Of a DNA stretch of 6,435 nt, positions 1 to 6,435 are shown in pieces. Both the position numbers and the translations under genes were made by a program. Source of the stretch: an uncultured Chloroflexota bacterium (lineage in GTDB: Bacteria; Chloroflexota; Chloroflexia; Chloroflexales; Roseiflexaceae); the NCBI GenBank assembly GCA_903871975.1, contig CAIQIY010000614.1, positions 1-6,435 of the forward strand, in the 5' to 3' direction. Positions within the stretch are counted from its first letter, which is position 1; each line of letters begins with the position of its first letter. The notes beneath the pieces are model-generated. The model did no database searches and had not been told where the DNA came from. It was given only the letters and a program-made list of their open reading frames with translations.

Positions 1-2104
1 CATCGCGCCGGCGACGTCGGTCAGCATCAACGCCAATGCCTCGCTGCCATTCGGCTTCTTCGTCTCGGTGCCGGCGACCGCCACATCCCAGACGGTCACC
101 ATCGAGATCATCGCGACGCGCGCCGACAATCTCGCGACCTCGCGTGGTGTCCTGACCGTGATCGTCGCTGCGCCGACGGCGACGCCGACCGTCACGGCGA
201 CGGTGGTGCCGAGCGCCTCGCCGACGCCGACGCCCGGCACCGGCTGTCCCGACATCGATCTCCCCGGATTGACCTTCGCGACCGCACGCCTGTTGCTCGC
301 CGACGTCCCCGAGAACCACGGCATCTGCACCCAGGGCGAGGAAGACTGGTTCCGGTTCGGCGCAGTCGGCGGCAAGGTCTACACGATCGACATCTCGGCG
401 ATGGAAGCCGGGCTCGACCTGTCGCTCGAGCTGTACAGCGCCACCGGCGAGCGGCTGACCTCGAACGATGATTTCTTCCTGCGCAATCCGGCTGCCCCCG
501 ATCCACGCGACGTCAAGCCGCGCATCCAGTCGTGGCGCTCACCGCGCGACGGCTTCTATGTCATCAAGGTGCGCGACACGCTGAACCTCGGTGGCCGCAA
601 CCGCACCTATACCCTGGTCGTCGGTTCGGAGAGTTACGGGCCCACGCCGGCACCCGTGGCCGAAGTCTGCCGTGATCTGTTCGAAGACGACGGGTTGCCC
701 GAGCAGGCACGGTTGATCACGTCGAACGAGCTGCAGCCGAACCGACGGCTATGCCCAATCGGTGATGCCGACTGGGTGCGCTTCTTCGGCAAGACCGGCA
801 AGACCTACTACCTGTACACCGACACGCGCCCATACAAGAACAGCCCCGACATCAACAGCGAGACACTCGCCGGTGCCGACACCACGCTGGCGCTGTTCGA
901 CCGCGATGGCATCACGCTGCTCGACGTCAACGACGACGTCGCCGGTTCGCTGGACTCGCAGCTGCGCTTTGTGCCGCGTGCCGACGGCTTCTACTATGCC
1001 CAGGTCAAGAATGTCGGCGACATCGGCAATCAGTTTGTGCGCTACGATCTGATCCTCGAACAATGCCTGCCCGACACCGAGTGTGGCCGCGCCCCCGAGC
1101 CGGCGATCGGCGCACCGACAGGCGATGATGCGGCACCCGTCGCCGGGCCAGGCCCCGATGCGCCCGCCGAAGCGACCCCGGCGCCCGATGCCCCGGCCGG
1201 CGGCGACGAGCCGACGCCGACTGCCGTGTCGTTCGGTGACATCGGCGTGACACCGACCCTGGTCGCGTTGGCGCTGCAGCCGGTCGCCACCGCGCAGCCA
1301 GTCGTCGGCGCGTTCGGCGATGCAGCCTTCGAGCGCGTGTGGCGCCGCACCGATCGCCCGGTCGCGCTCGGGCAGGCGGCCCGCGGCTGGATCTGGGGGC
1401 CGACCGCTGGCATCAGCTTCGCCGAGCATTATGTCGATGATACGGGCAGCGTACGGCAGGTGCAATATTTCGACAAGGGCCGGATGGAGCTCATGCCGAG
1501 CGGAGGCGCGGGCAGCAGCGCGACCATCACCAACGGGCTGCTCGTGAGCGAGCTGATCAGTGGCCGGGTGCAGATCGGCCCGCGCGAATACCTCGAGCGT
1601 AGTTCCGCCATGGTGCCAATCGCCGGTGATCCAGGCGATCCCGATGCCCCGACATACGCCAGCCTTGCGGCATGGCTCGCGCCCACCGCCGATCGAACCG
1701 GACAGCTGCCAGCCGAGCGGCTCTTGCGTGACGGCAGCGTGATCCCGTACCCGCGTGGCGCACGCGACGAGGCGCGGCTCGTGCAGTATGTTGCGGCGAC
1801 CGGGCACAACATCCCGGCAGTGTTCTGGGACTACCTGCAGCGTCGTGGCGTTGTCGAGCGTGACGGCGTGCTGGTGAACGACGCGCTGATCGACTGGGTC
1901 GCAGTCCTGGGGTACCCAATCGCCGAACCGTACTGGACGACAGTGCTGGTCGGTGGCGTTCCTCGCGAGGTGCTGGTGCAGCCGTTCGAGCGGCGCGTGC
2001 TGACGTATGTCCCCGACGAACAGCCGGCATGGCAAGTCGAGATGGGCAATGTCGGTGCGCACTACTATCGCTGGCGCTACGGGCTCGAGCTACCACACCC
2101 ATGA
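1..2104 (+). CDS. Exported multidomain protein: Ig-like end, two PPC domains, Chloroflexota C-terminal domain (5' partial)
   Basis: The frame is open from base 2 to the TGA at 2102-2104 (700 codons visible), so the start lies upstream; the GTG at 68 is in frame but falls inside an Ig-like strand pattern (NEW3-like, residues about 1-58) and is probably not the start. Next come a Thr/Pro linker (173-235), PPC domain 1 (about 242-622), PPC domain 2 (about 665-1057), an Ala/Pro/Asp linker (about 1085-1225) and a C-terminal domain (about 1310-2089). Both PPC units show the family pattern: DWFRF or DWVRF, a Leu-rich strand ending LELYSATG or LALFDRDG, an NDD turn, then DGFY. Each has two Cys 27-28 residues apart at matching places, fitting disulphides outside the cytoplasm. 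The last domain carries VQYFDKGRMEL, NGLLVSELISG and GNVGAHYYRWRY, a signature I associate with Chloroflexota proteins of unknown function. No catalytic motif is visible, so a binding or surface role is inferred. The gene overlaps the next by 4 bp. Domain calls are fairly sure; function is unknown. Confidence 0.85.
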   Translation, partial: IAPATSVSINANASLPFGFFVSVPATATSQTVTIEIIATRADNLATSRGVLTVIVAAPTATPTVTATVVPSASPTPTPGTGCPDIDLPGLTFATARLLLADVPENHGICTQGEEDWFRFGAVGGKVYTIDISAMEAGLDLSLELYSATGERLTSNDDFFLRNPAAPDPRDVKPRIQSWRSPRDGFYVIKVRDTLNLGGRNRTYTLVVGSESYGPTPAPVAEVCRDLFEDDGLPEQARLITSNELQPNRRLCPIGDADWVRFFGKTGKTYYLYTDTRPYKNSPDINSETLAGADTTLALFDRDGITLLDVNDDVAGSLDSQLRFVPRADGFYYAQVKNVGDIGNQFVRYDLILEQCLPDTECGRAPEPAIGAPTGDDAAPVAGPGPDAPAEATPAPDAPAGGDEPTPTAVSFGDIGVTPTLVALALQPVATAQPVVGAFGDAAFERVWRRTDRPVALGQAARGWIWGPTAGISFAEHYVDDTGSVRQVQYFDKGRMELMPSGGAGSSATITNGLLVSELISGRVQIGPREYLERSSAMVPIAGDPGDPDAPTYASLAAWLAPTADRTGQLPAERLLRDGSVIPYPRGARDEARLVQYVAATGHNIPAVFWDYLQRRGVVERDGVLVNDALIDWVAVLGYPIAEPYWTTVLVGGVPREVLVQPFERRVLTYVPDEQPAWQVEMGNVGAHYYRWRYGLELPHP

Positions 2105-3279
2105 GTTCGACCACACGCCGCCCCGCCACGCCGGCTGCCGACCCAGCCGGGGCACCACGTCGATTTCGCGACGATCCGCTCGAAGTCCTCGAGCATCTGG
2201 TCGACCACGTCGGCGACCGGCCGCCGGCATCGGTCGCCGAGGCGCGCGCCGCGGCCTACTGCAATGGTCGGCTGCGGCGCGCCGGAATGCAGGTGGCCAT
2301 CGACACCTTCACGGTCGTGACGCCGCCGGGCCATGACGGAATCGTGCTGGCTGGCTGCGCCCTGGTCAGTGTCATCCTCGCGTACTGGTGGCCGGCGGTG
2401 GCGCTGATCGGGGCTGCACTGACGTCGCTGGCCGCCGTCGTGGCGGCGCTGCGGCGGGATCCGCTGCTCGCGCCACGGCGCACCAGCCAGAACGTCATCG
2501 CCACACGGGCATCGACCGAAGCCGCCCGCATGACGGTCGTCGTGCTGATGGCGCTCGACAATCCACCGCCGACTGCACCCTGGTATGCGTGGTGGTTCGA
2601 CGAGCGGCGCGGCCGAACGTGGCGGGCGATTCTGGCTGGCCTGCTCGTCGCAGCGACGCTCACCAATGCCCTGGATCCACGACCGCACTGGTGGTACGCG
2701 CAAGGAGCGTTCGCGCTGCTGCTGGCGGCACTGGCCGGCATCGGATACGGCCGCCGACGGCTGCGGCACGACGGCCGCATCCAGGCCGGCGAGTTTGCCG
2801 CCGCATTGCTCATCGCGGGCCTGACGCAGGCCCATACGCGCATCGAGCTGTGGATCGCCGGCGTCGGCGCGCTCTCCGTCGGCCACGGCATTGATGATCT
2901 GCTGCAGCGGTATCCGTTTGATCCCGACACGACGCTGTTTGTGCTGCTCGATGGCATCGCCGCCGGCGCACCACAGGCCACCATTGCGCCCGGGCTCACC
3001 CCGGATCCTGCCGACGCATCGCTCGTCGAGATCGTCGCCGCCAGTGGCTTCCGCGTCGCCGAGGCTGTGGGGCGCAACCACCAGGCGATCGCGCGGCTAC
3101 GACACAGCGCGCGGCGGCGGTTGCTGCGGATCGGCAGCACCGAGGTGGCGACCGGCGCGCGAGCCACCGGCGATGCCGCCGCTCGTGCGGGCTGCGATGC
3201 ACGCACCATCGAACTGGTCGCCGAGCGACTGACCAGCGCGCTCCGGTTGCTCGATGAGCGCCTCGCAGCGCAACCCTGA
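2101..3279 (+). CDS. Membrane protein related to M28 metallopeptidases, probably catalytically dead
   Basis: 392 residues from the ATG at 2101, which overlaps the previous stop as ATGA. An upstream in-frame ATG at 2029 would add 24 residues unlike the family. No good Shine-Dalgarno precedes 2101, so coupled translation is likely. Residues 25-75 match the M28 N-terminal pattern (EVLEHLVDHVGDRPP, then AYCNGRLRRAGMQV). Two membrane segments follow (about 81-117), then SQNVIAT (129-135) and a strand ending VVLMALD (147-153), where active enzymes have AHxD. Two more membrane segments (about 175-216) interrupt the domain, then FAAALL, ELWIAGVGALSVG (249-261) and TLFVLLDGI (278-286). At expected ligand sites the HxD His is Ala151, the bridging Asp is about Arg226, the Glu-Glu pair is Leu258-Ser259, and residues 345-392 contain no His. 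Only the Asp of LLDGI (284) remains. Family membership is inferred from motif order, not an alignment; loss of peptidase activity follows if it is right. It may act as a scaffold or regulator for its coupled neighbour. Otherwise it is an unassigned four-helix membrane protein. Confidence 0.75.
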   Translation: MSSTTRRPATPAADPAGAPRRFRDDPLEVLEHLVDHVGDRPPASVAEARAAAYCNGRLRRAGMQVAIDTFTVVTPPGHDGIVLAGCALVSVILAYWWPAVALIGAALTSLAAVVAALRRDPLLAPRRTSQNVIATRASTEAARMTVVVLMALDNPPPTAPWYAWWFDERRGRTWRAILAGLLVAATLTNALDPRPHWWYAQGAFALLLAALAGIGYGRRRLRHDGRIQAGEFAAALLIAGLTQAHTRIELWIAGVGALSVGHGIDDLLQRYPFDPDTTLFVLLDGIAAGAPQATIAPGLTPDPADASLVEIVAASGFRVAEAVGRNHQAIARLRHSARRRLLRIGSTEVATGARATGDAAARAGCDARTIELVAERLTSALRLLDERLAAQP

Positions 3280-3308
3280 CGTCGTCGTGCCGTCGCCCGA
3301 GCCAGCGC

Positions 3309-4028
3309 TCAGCGCGCCCCACCGATGTAGAGTTGGATCATCTGCTGCCAGTACGGCCAATCATGCGCCGCCCCGTCCCACCAGCGCAATGCGTGCCAGA
3401 TCCCTTTGGCCCACAACGCATCAGAGAGTTGTGCGTTGCTGACATTGACCGAATCCTCGCGGCCGACCGCCAGCACGATGTCGAGACGGCGCAGCTCGCG
3501 CGCCGTGGCATCTTCCTGCAGGCCGCTGATGAACGCCAACGGCTCGTGGAAGTAGCGATCATCGCCCTGATGATCACCCAGCCAGCGACCGATGTCGTAG
3601 ACGCCCGAAAATCCGATGATCCGCCGGACGCGCGCCGGATGGCGCAGGCCAAACAACACCGCATGCGTCGCGCCGAACGAACACCCGTGGACCGTCAACG
3701 CTGGCTCGGGATTCTGGGCGTAGATGAACGGCAGCACCTCGTCGAGCAGATACCGTTCCCACGTGTCGTGGCGGGCGATCCGCGCCGCCGGGCTGATCTG
3801 CTCGCAGAACCAGCTCTCGTGATCGATGCTGTCGACACAAAACAGTTGAAGCTGCCCTTGCTCGATCCGATTGCGCAATGCATGGATCATCCCGTGATCT
3901 TCGTACTCGTAGAATCGGCCACCGGCCGTCGGAAAGACCAGCATCGGCGTGCCCCGATGCCCGAACACCAGCAACTCCGCCGGCCGGCCGAGCGCCGGGC
4001 TCAGCCAGCGGTGATATGCGCGTTCCAT
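3309..4028 (-). CDS. Cytosolic serine esterase, alpha/beta-hydrolase fold (putative esterase family, COG4947-like)
   Basis: 239 residues. The ATG at 4028 is chosen because AGGGAAGGG lies 6 bases before it. A longer reading from a TTG at 4103 is unlikely since that TTG belongs to a promoter -35 box. The protein has no signal peptide or membrane segment. Near the N-terminus, FPTAGGRFYEYED (32-44) and LFCVDSIDHESW (62-73) match conserved parts of this esterase group. The nucleophile elbow is HGCSFGA, with Ser117 in G-x-S-x-G; the likely acid is Asp192 in VGREDS and the base His222 in AHDWPYW, so the triad looks complete. The length is normal for the family. The role is hydrolysis of an ester or similar bond; the substrate cannot be told from sequence. 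It lies 105 bp downstream of the permease gene on the same strand, with its own apparent promoter, and converges with the pseudopeptidase gene 29 bp away. No clear terminator separates the convergent genes. Confidence 0.88.
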   Translation of the reverse strand: MERAYHRWLSPALGRPAELLVFGHRGTPMLVFPTAGGRFYEYEDHGMIHALRNRIEQGQLQLFCVDSIDHESWFCEQISPAARIARHDTWERYLLDEVLPFIYAQNPEPALTVHGCSFGATHAVLFGLRHPARVRRIIGFSGVYDIGRWLGDHQGDDRYFHEPLAFISGLQEDATARELRRLDIVLAVGREDSVNVSNAQLSDALWAKGIWHALRWWDGAAHDWPYWQQMIQLYIGGAR

Positions 4029-4034
4029 GCGCAA

Positions 4035-4043
4035 CCCTTCCCT
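4035..4043 (-). promoter_or_regulatory. Ribosome binding site of the esterase gene
   Basis: The minus strand reads AGGGAAGGG, with the last G 6 bases before the ATG at 4028. This purine-rich run decides the start in favour of 4028 over the TTG at 4103, which coincides with the -35 box. Confidence 0.7.
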
Positions 4044-4074
4044 GACAGCATTGCAGAAGACTGACGCTCCGCCC

Positions 4075-4103
4075 ATGCTACGTGTGCAGGGCGTTGTTGT
4101 CAA
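4075..4103 (-). promoter_or_regulatory. Sigma-70-type promoter for the esterase gene
   Basis: Read on the minus strand, a perfect TTGACA (4103-4098) is followed by a 17-base spacer and TAGCAT (4080-4075), which matches 4 of 6 bases of TATAAT. Transcription would start near 4068, leaving a leader of about 40 bases before the ATG at 4028 with its ribosome binding site. It sits in the only real noncoding gap of the window, just downstream of the permease stop codon, so the esterase can be expressed on its own. The assignment rests on consensus match and position. Confidence 0.65.
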
Positions 4104-4106
4104 TCC

Positions 4107-4124
4107 GTCACGCCGCTGTCACGC
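4107..4124 (-). repeat. Direct repeat of GCGTGAC just upstream of the esterase promoter
   Basis: On the minus strand GCGTGAC occurs at 4124-4118 and again at 4113-4107, 11 bases apart, about one helical turn. The second copy ends 3 bases before the -35 box. Spacing and position fit a binding site for a dimeric activator or response regulator. The units are short and the region is GC-rich, so chance is possible. Confidence 0.35.
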
Positions 4125-4133
4125 AGTCGCACA

Positions 4134-6435
4134 TCACACGGCCTCGCCGAGCTTGACCGCCTCGAAGATGCGCATGCGGCGCAGCAGCACGAAGATCACC
4201 AGCACCGTGCCGACGAGCAACCCGCCAGCGACCGCATACACGAGGGCAACCTGTTCCCACGGAATGATCACGCGAAATGGCGGCGTCAGCGGAAACGCAC
4301 CCAGGCGCACCTGCAGAAACGGAATGAACAACTCGCTGATGAGCGTCCCAATCAGTGAGCCGATCAGCGCACCGGCGCCGATGACCAGCGCTTGTTCGAT
4401 GGCCAGCAACCCGATCAGCTGGCGCTGGCTGAGACCAACGGCACGCAAGACGCCGAGTTCGACCATTCGCCGCTGAAATGCCAGCACCATCGCCGCCAGG
4501 AAGCCGATCGTGCTGACGACACTCGTCGCAAGGAAGCCCACCGAGAGCAGACCAAACAGCCCCTGGCGCTCGGGGCGCAGCACATCGAGGCGCAGCAATG
4601 CATCGGCAGTGGCATTCAGGCGGCGGAGGCCGTAGGTCAGCGCCAGGACGTCGCCGGCGTTGGCGGGTGCGTCGGGTGCCAGATCCAACCAGACTTCGTA
4701 CGGATACTGGGCGCCCTGTTGATCGAAGCTGTATTGCAGGTTGATGATGACGAACGGATCACCCTCGTCGTAGAGTGTGGGGAAAAACTGCAGCGTGCCG
4801 ACGACGATGAAGCTCACCGGCTGTCGTGCGCCGACATCCGACAGCTCGAGGGTGAAGCGATCCCCCAGACGCAGCCCCTGGGCTTCGGCGAACGCTGCCG
4901 AGACCAATGCCGCCTCCTGGTACTCGCCGAGGCGGTTCATCAGCGCGCCAAGTGATTCGGCAGCGTAATCGGCGCGCCACATCGGTGTGATCACCCCCGG
5001 CAACGTGATGCGATCCACACCGTAGACGATCACCTCGTCGCGGCTGCCGGCAGCGCCGGTGAACGGCGCCCGGCTCGCGGCGACGCGCGTCGCGGCTGCG
5101 ACGCCAGGCGTGGCACCGAACACCTCCATCGGGATGAACATGTACGCCGAACTGGCCTGGCTCACCACTTCACCGCTGCTGTCGAAACTGGTGCCACCAT
5201 CCTCGCTCGCCGCGAGGCGTATCAGCTCGGGTTCGGTGTCGCCGGCGATGCTCGCCGTGGTTGCACCGGCATCGACGGGTGCCAGACGCACGTCGGCCCC
5301 GGCGCGATAGCGCGCCCGATCGGCACTGTGCGTGTCCAGAGTGCGGGCCATGGCAGCCGTGAAGATCGCCAGGCTCAAGGTGAGGCCGATGAGCAGCACG
5401 GGATCACGATACGCTGCCGGGGCACGTGCCAGCGCGCGGAGTGCCGTGACGAGCGCTACGCCGGGCAGACGCTCGGCGATCCATGCGCCGAGCACGAGCA
5501 GCCGCGGCAACGCGCGTACTGCCAGCAGCGCCAACGCGCACGCGGCCAGCGCCGGTGCCAGCAACAGCAACGGGTTGCGGAACGGATCGTCGGTCGATGC
5601 AGCGACCCCCGGAATGCCGATGGTTCCATGCTGTCGTAGTTGCAGGTAGCCATAGGCAGCGGGGATCACCAGCCAGACGTCGAGCCACGCCCGTTGCCAC
5701 CACGCCGCGGTGCCGGCACGGCCACGCTCCTGGCGGAACGCGAGGATCGTGCGCCGCGCGGCTGCCGATGCCGGTGCGAGCATCGCCGGGATGACCATCA
5801 GCGCCGTCGCCGCACCGTGCAGCCAGCTCTGTGGCAACAACGTCGGCATCGGCCCGGGGAGCACCGCGAAGCTCAGAAACGACTGCGTCCAGGTCATCGC
5901 CACCGCGATGGCCAGCCCGAGCGGGACACCGACGACCCAGGCGGCACCGCCGACGACCAGCGCCTCGCCGATGGCCAGCCGCAGGACTTGGCCACGAGAA
6001 CTGCCGCGACTGCGCAACACCGCGACTTCCGACTGCTGCCGCGCGACCAGCATGCCGCTGATCTGGATGGTGAAGTAGCCGATCAATGCCAACAACGGCA
6101 CGCTCGACAGCGCCAGTGTGACGGTGAGCACCCGCACTTGCTCGCGATGGCGCGCCAACGCTTCGAGTGGCGAACGGTCGAGCCGGACGTTCGGCAACAA
6201 CTGTGCGACATCGGCTGTGACGCTCTCGATCTGCGCGGTCAGCGGCGCGACATCGCCACTGCGCACCGCAGCACCATCGATCGCGCTGTACCACGACGCA
6301 AAACTGACCAGCGGCACATCGGCGATGTTCAGGACCTGAGCCACCGATGGCTCGGGCGCGAGCAATACATCGCTGAGCGTCGATGGCGGATTGAACCAGT
6401 ACGGATCTGCAGGGTTGAGTGGCCGCCAGATGCCG
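4134..6435 (-). CDS. ABC transporter permease with two FtsX-like cores (N-terminus outside window)
   Basis: The frame is open from the right edge to the TGA at 4134-4136 (about 767 codons). The TTG at 6365 is in frame but preceded by coding-like sequence (WRPLNPADPYWF), so the gene is 5' partial. Residues below count from that TTG. The visible part begins in an extracytoplasmic region. FtsX core 1 follows (84-206, about 6116-5748) with three membrane segments and the cytoplasmic motif SEVAVLRSRGSSRGQ. Further membrane segments lie near 228-243, 264-284 and 322-340. A large extracytoplasmic MacB-like domain (about 345-600) contains ALVSAAFAEAQGLRLGDRF and VVGTLQFFPTL. FtsX core 2 (604-740, about 4556-4146) has three membrane segments and VELGVLRAVGLSQRQ. 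In this superfamily the E-x-x-VLR-x-x-G stretch couples to the ATPase, which moves lipoproteins, peptides or drugs, or transmits force across the membrane. No ATPase gene is in the window; one may lie upstream on this strand. The substrate is unknown. Confidence 0.9.
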   Translation of the reverse strand, partial: GIWRPLNPADPYWFNPPSTLSDVLLAPEPSVAQVLNIADVPLVSFASWYSAIDGAAVRSGDVAPLTAQIESVTADVAQLLPNVRLDRSPLEALARHREQVRVLTVTLALSSVPLLALIGYFTIQISGMLVARQQSEVAVLRSRGSSRGQVLRLAIGEALVVGGAAWVVGVPLGLAIAVAMTWTQSFLSFAVLPGPMPTLLPQSWLHGAATALMVIPAMLAPASAAARRTILAFRQERGRAGTAAWWQRAWLDVWLVIPAAYGYLQLRQHGTIGIPGVAASTDDPFRNPLLLLAPALAACALALLAVRALPRLLVLGAWIAERLPGVALVTALRALARAPAAYRDPVLLIGLTLSLAIFTAAMARTLDTHSADRARYRAGADVRLAPVDAGATTASIAGDTEPELIRLAASEDGGTSFDSSGEVVSQASSAYMFIPMEVFGATPGVAAATRVAASRAPFTGAAGSRDEVIVYGVDRITLPGVITPMWRADYAAESLGALMNRLGEYQEAALVSAAFAEAQGLRLGDRFTLELSDVGARQPVSFIVVGTLQFFPTLYDEGDPFVIINLQYSFDQQGAQYPYEVWLDLAPDAPANAGDVLALTYGLRRLNATADALLRLDVLRPERQGLFGLLSVGFLATSVVSTIGFLAAMVLAFQRRMVELGVLRAVGLSQRQLIGLLAIEQALVIGAGALIGSLIGTLISELFIPFLQVRLGAFPLTPPFRVIIPWEQVALVYAVAGGLLVGTVLVIFVLLRRMRIFEAVKLGEAV

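Noticed and set aside
173..240. GC-rich short repeats resembling a tandem repeat array
   Set aside because: They are explained by the Thr/Pro linker codons of the exported protein; units are irregular.
749..2062. 437-codon minus-strand reading frame opposite the PPC protein gene
   Set aside because: It is a shadow of GC-rich codon use in the plus-strand gene; its translation shows no domain pattern and the plus strand reads as clear PPC and Chloroflexota domains.
2077..3081. 334-codon minus-strand frame opposite the pseudopeptidase gene
   Set aside because: Its composition is Arg/Gly/Gln-rich without recognisable motifs, while the plus-strand frame has membrane segments, M28-like motifs and the ATGA link.
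3280..3312. Possible terminator between the convergent genes (AGCGCT palindrome)
   Set aside because: The inverted repeat is only a few bases long and no T-run follows on either strand.
3333..4064. 243-codon plus-strand frame opposite the esterase
   Set aside because: The minus strand carries a complete catalytic triad and a ribosome binding site; the plus-strand translation matches nothing I recognise and covers the promoter.
5404..6294. 296-codon second minus-strand frame inside the permease gene
   Set aside because: It overlaps the FtsX frame throughout and is Arg/Ala-rich, lacking the membrane segments of the true frame.

Overview
The window is GC-rich, densely coding DNA, most likely from the phylum Chloroflexota. 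The best taxonomic clue is the C-terminal domain of the first gene, which ends in ERRVLTY...VEMGNVGxHYYxWRY. I know this signature as common in Chloroflexota exported proteins. Thr/Pro linkers of the TPTPTP kind and a large FtsX-type permease fit the same group. No RNA gene, mobile element or CRISPR array was seen.

Layout: two plus-strand genes (1-2104 and 2101-3279) converge on two minus-strand genes (3309-4028 and 4134-6435). The first and last genes are cut by the window edges. The convergent gap is 29 bp. The only real noncoding stretch is 4029-4133, which carries a promoter-like sequence for the minus-strand esterase gene. No stretch over 300 bases lacks a gene.

The plus-strand pair looks like a translationally coupled unit. 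The first protein appears exported: the end of an Ig-like domain, a Thr/Pro linker, two pre-peptidase C-terminal (PPC) domains, an Ala/Pro linker and the Chloroflexota domain. The second starts inside its stop codon (ATGA). It is a four-helix membrane protein that reads like an M28 metallopeptidase in which nearly all zinc-binding and catalytic residues are replaced, so probably a pseudopeptidase. This pair is the most unusual part of the window.

The minus-strand genes are an ABC transporter permease with two FtsX-like cores (N-terminus outside the window, no ATPase gene visible) and a cytosolic serine esterase of the alpha/beta-hydrolase fold with an intact-looking catalytic triad. The esterase seems to have its own promoter, so it is probably not only read through from the permease gene. 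Nothing visible links these two genes to the plus-strand pair.
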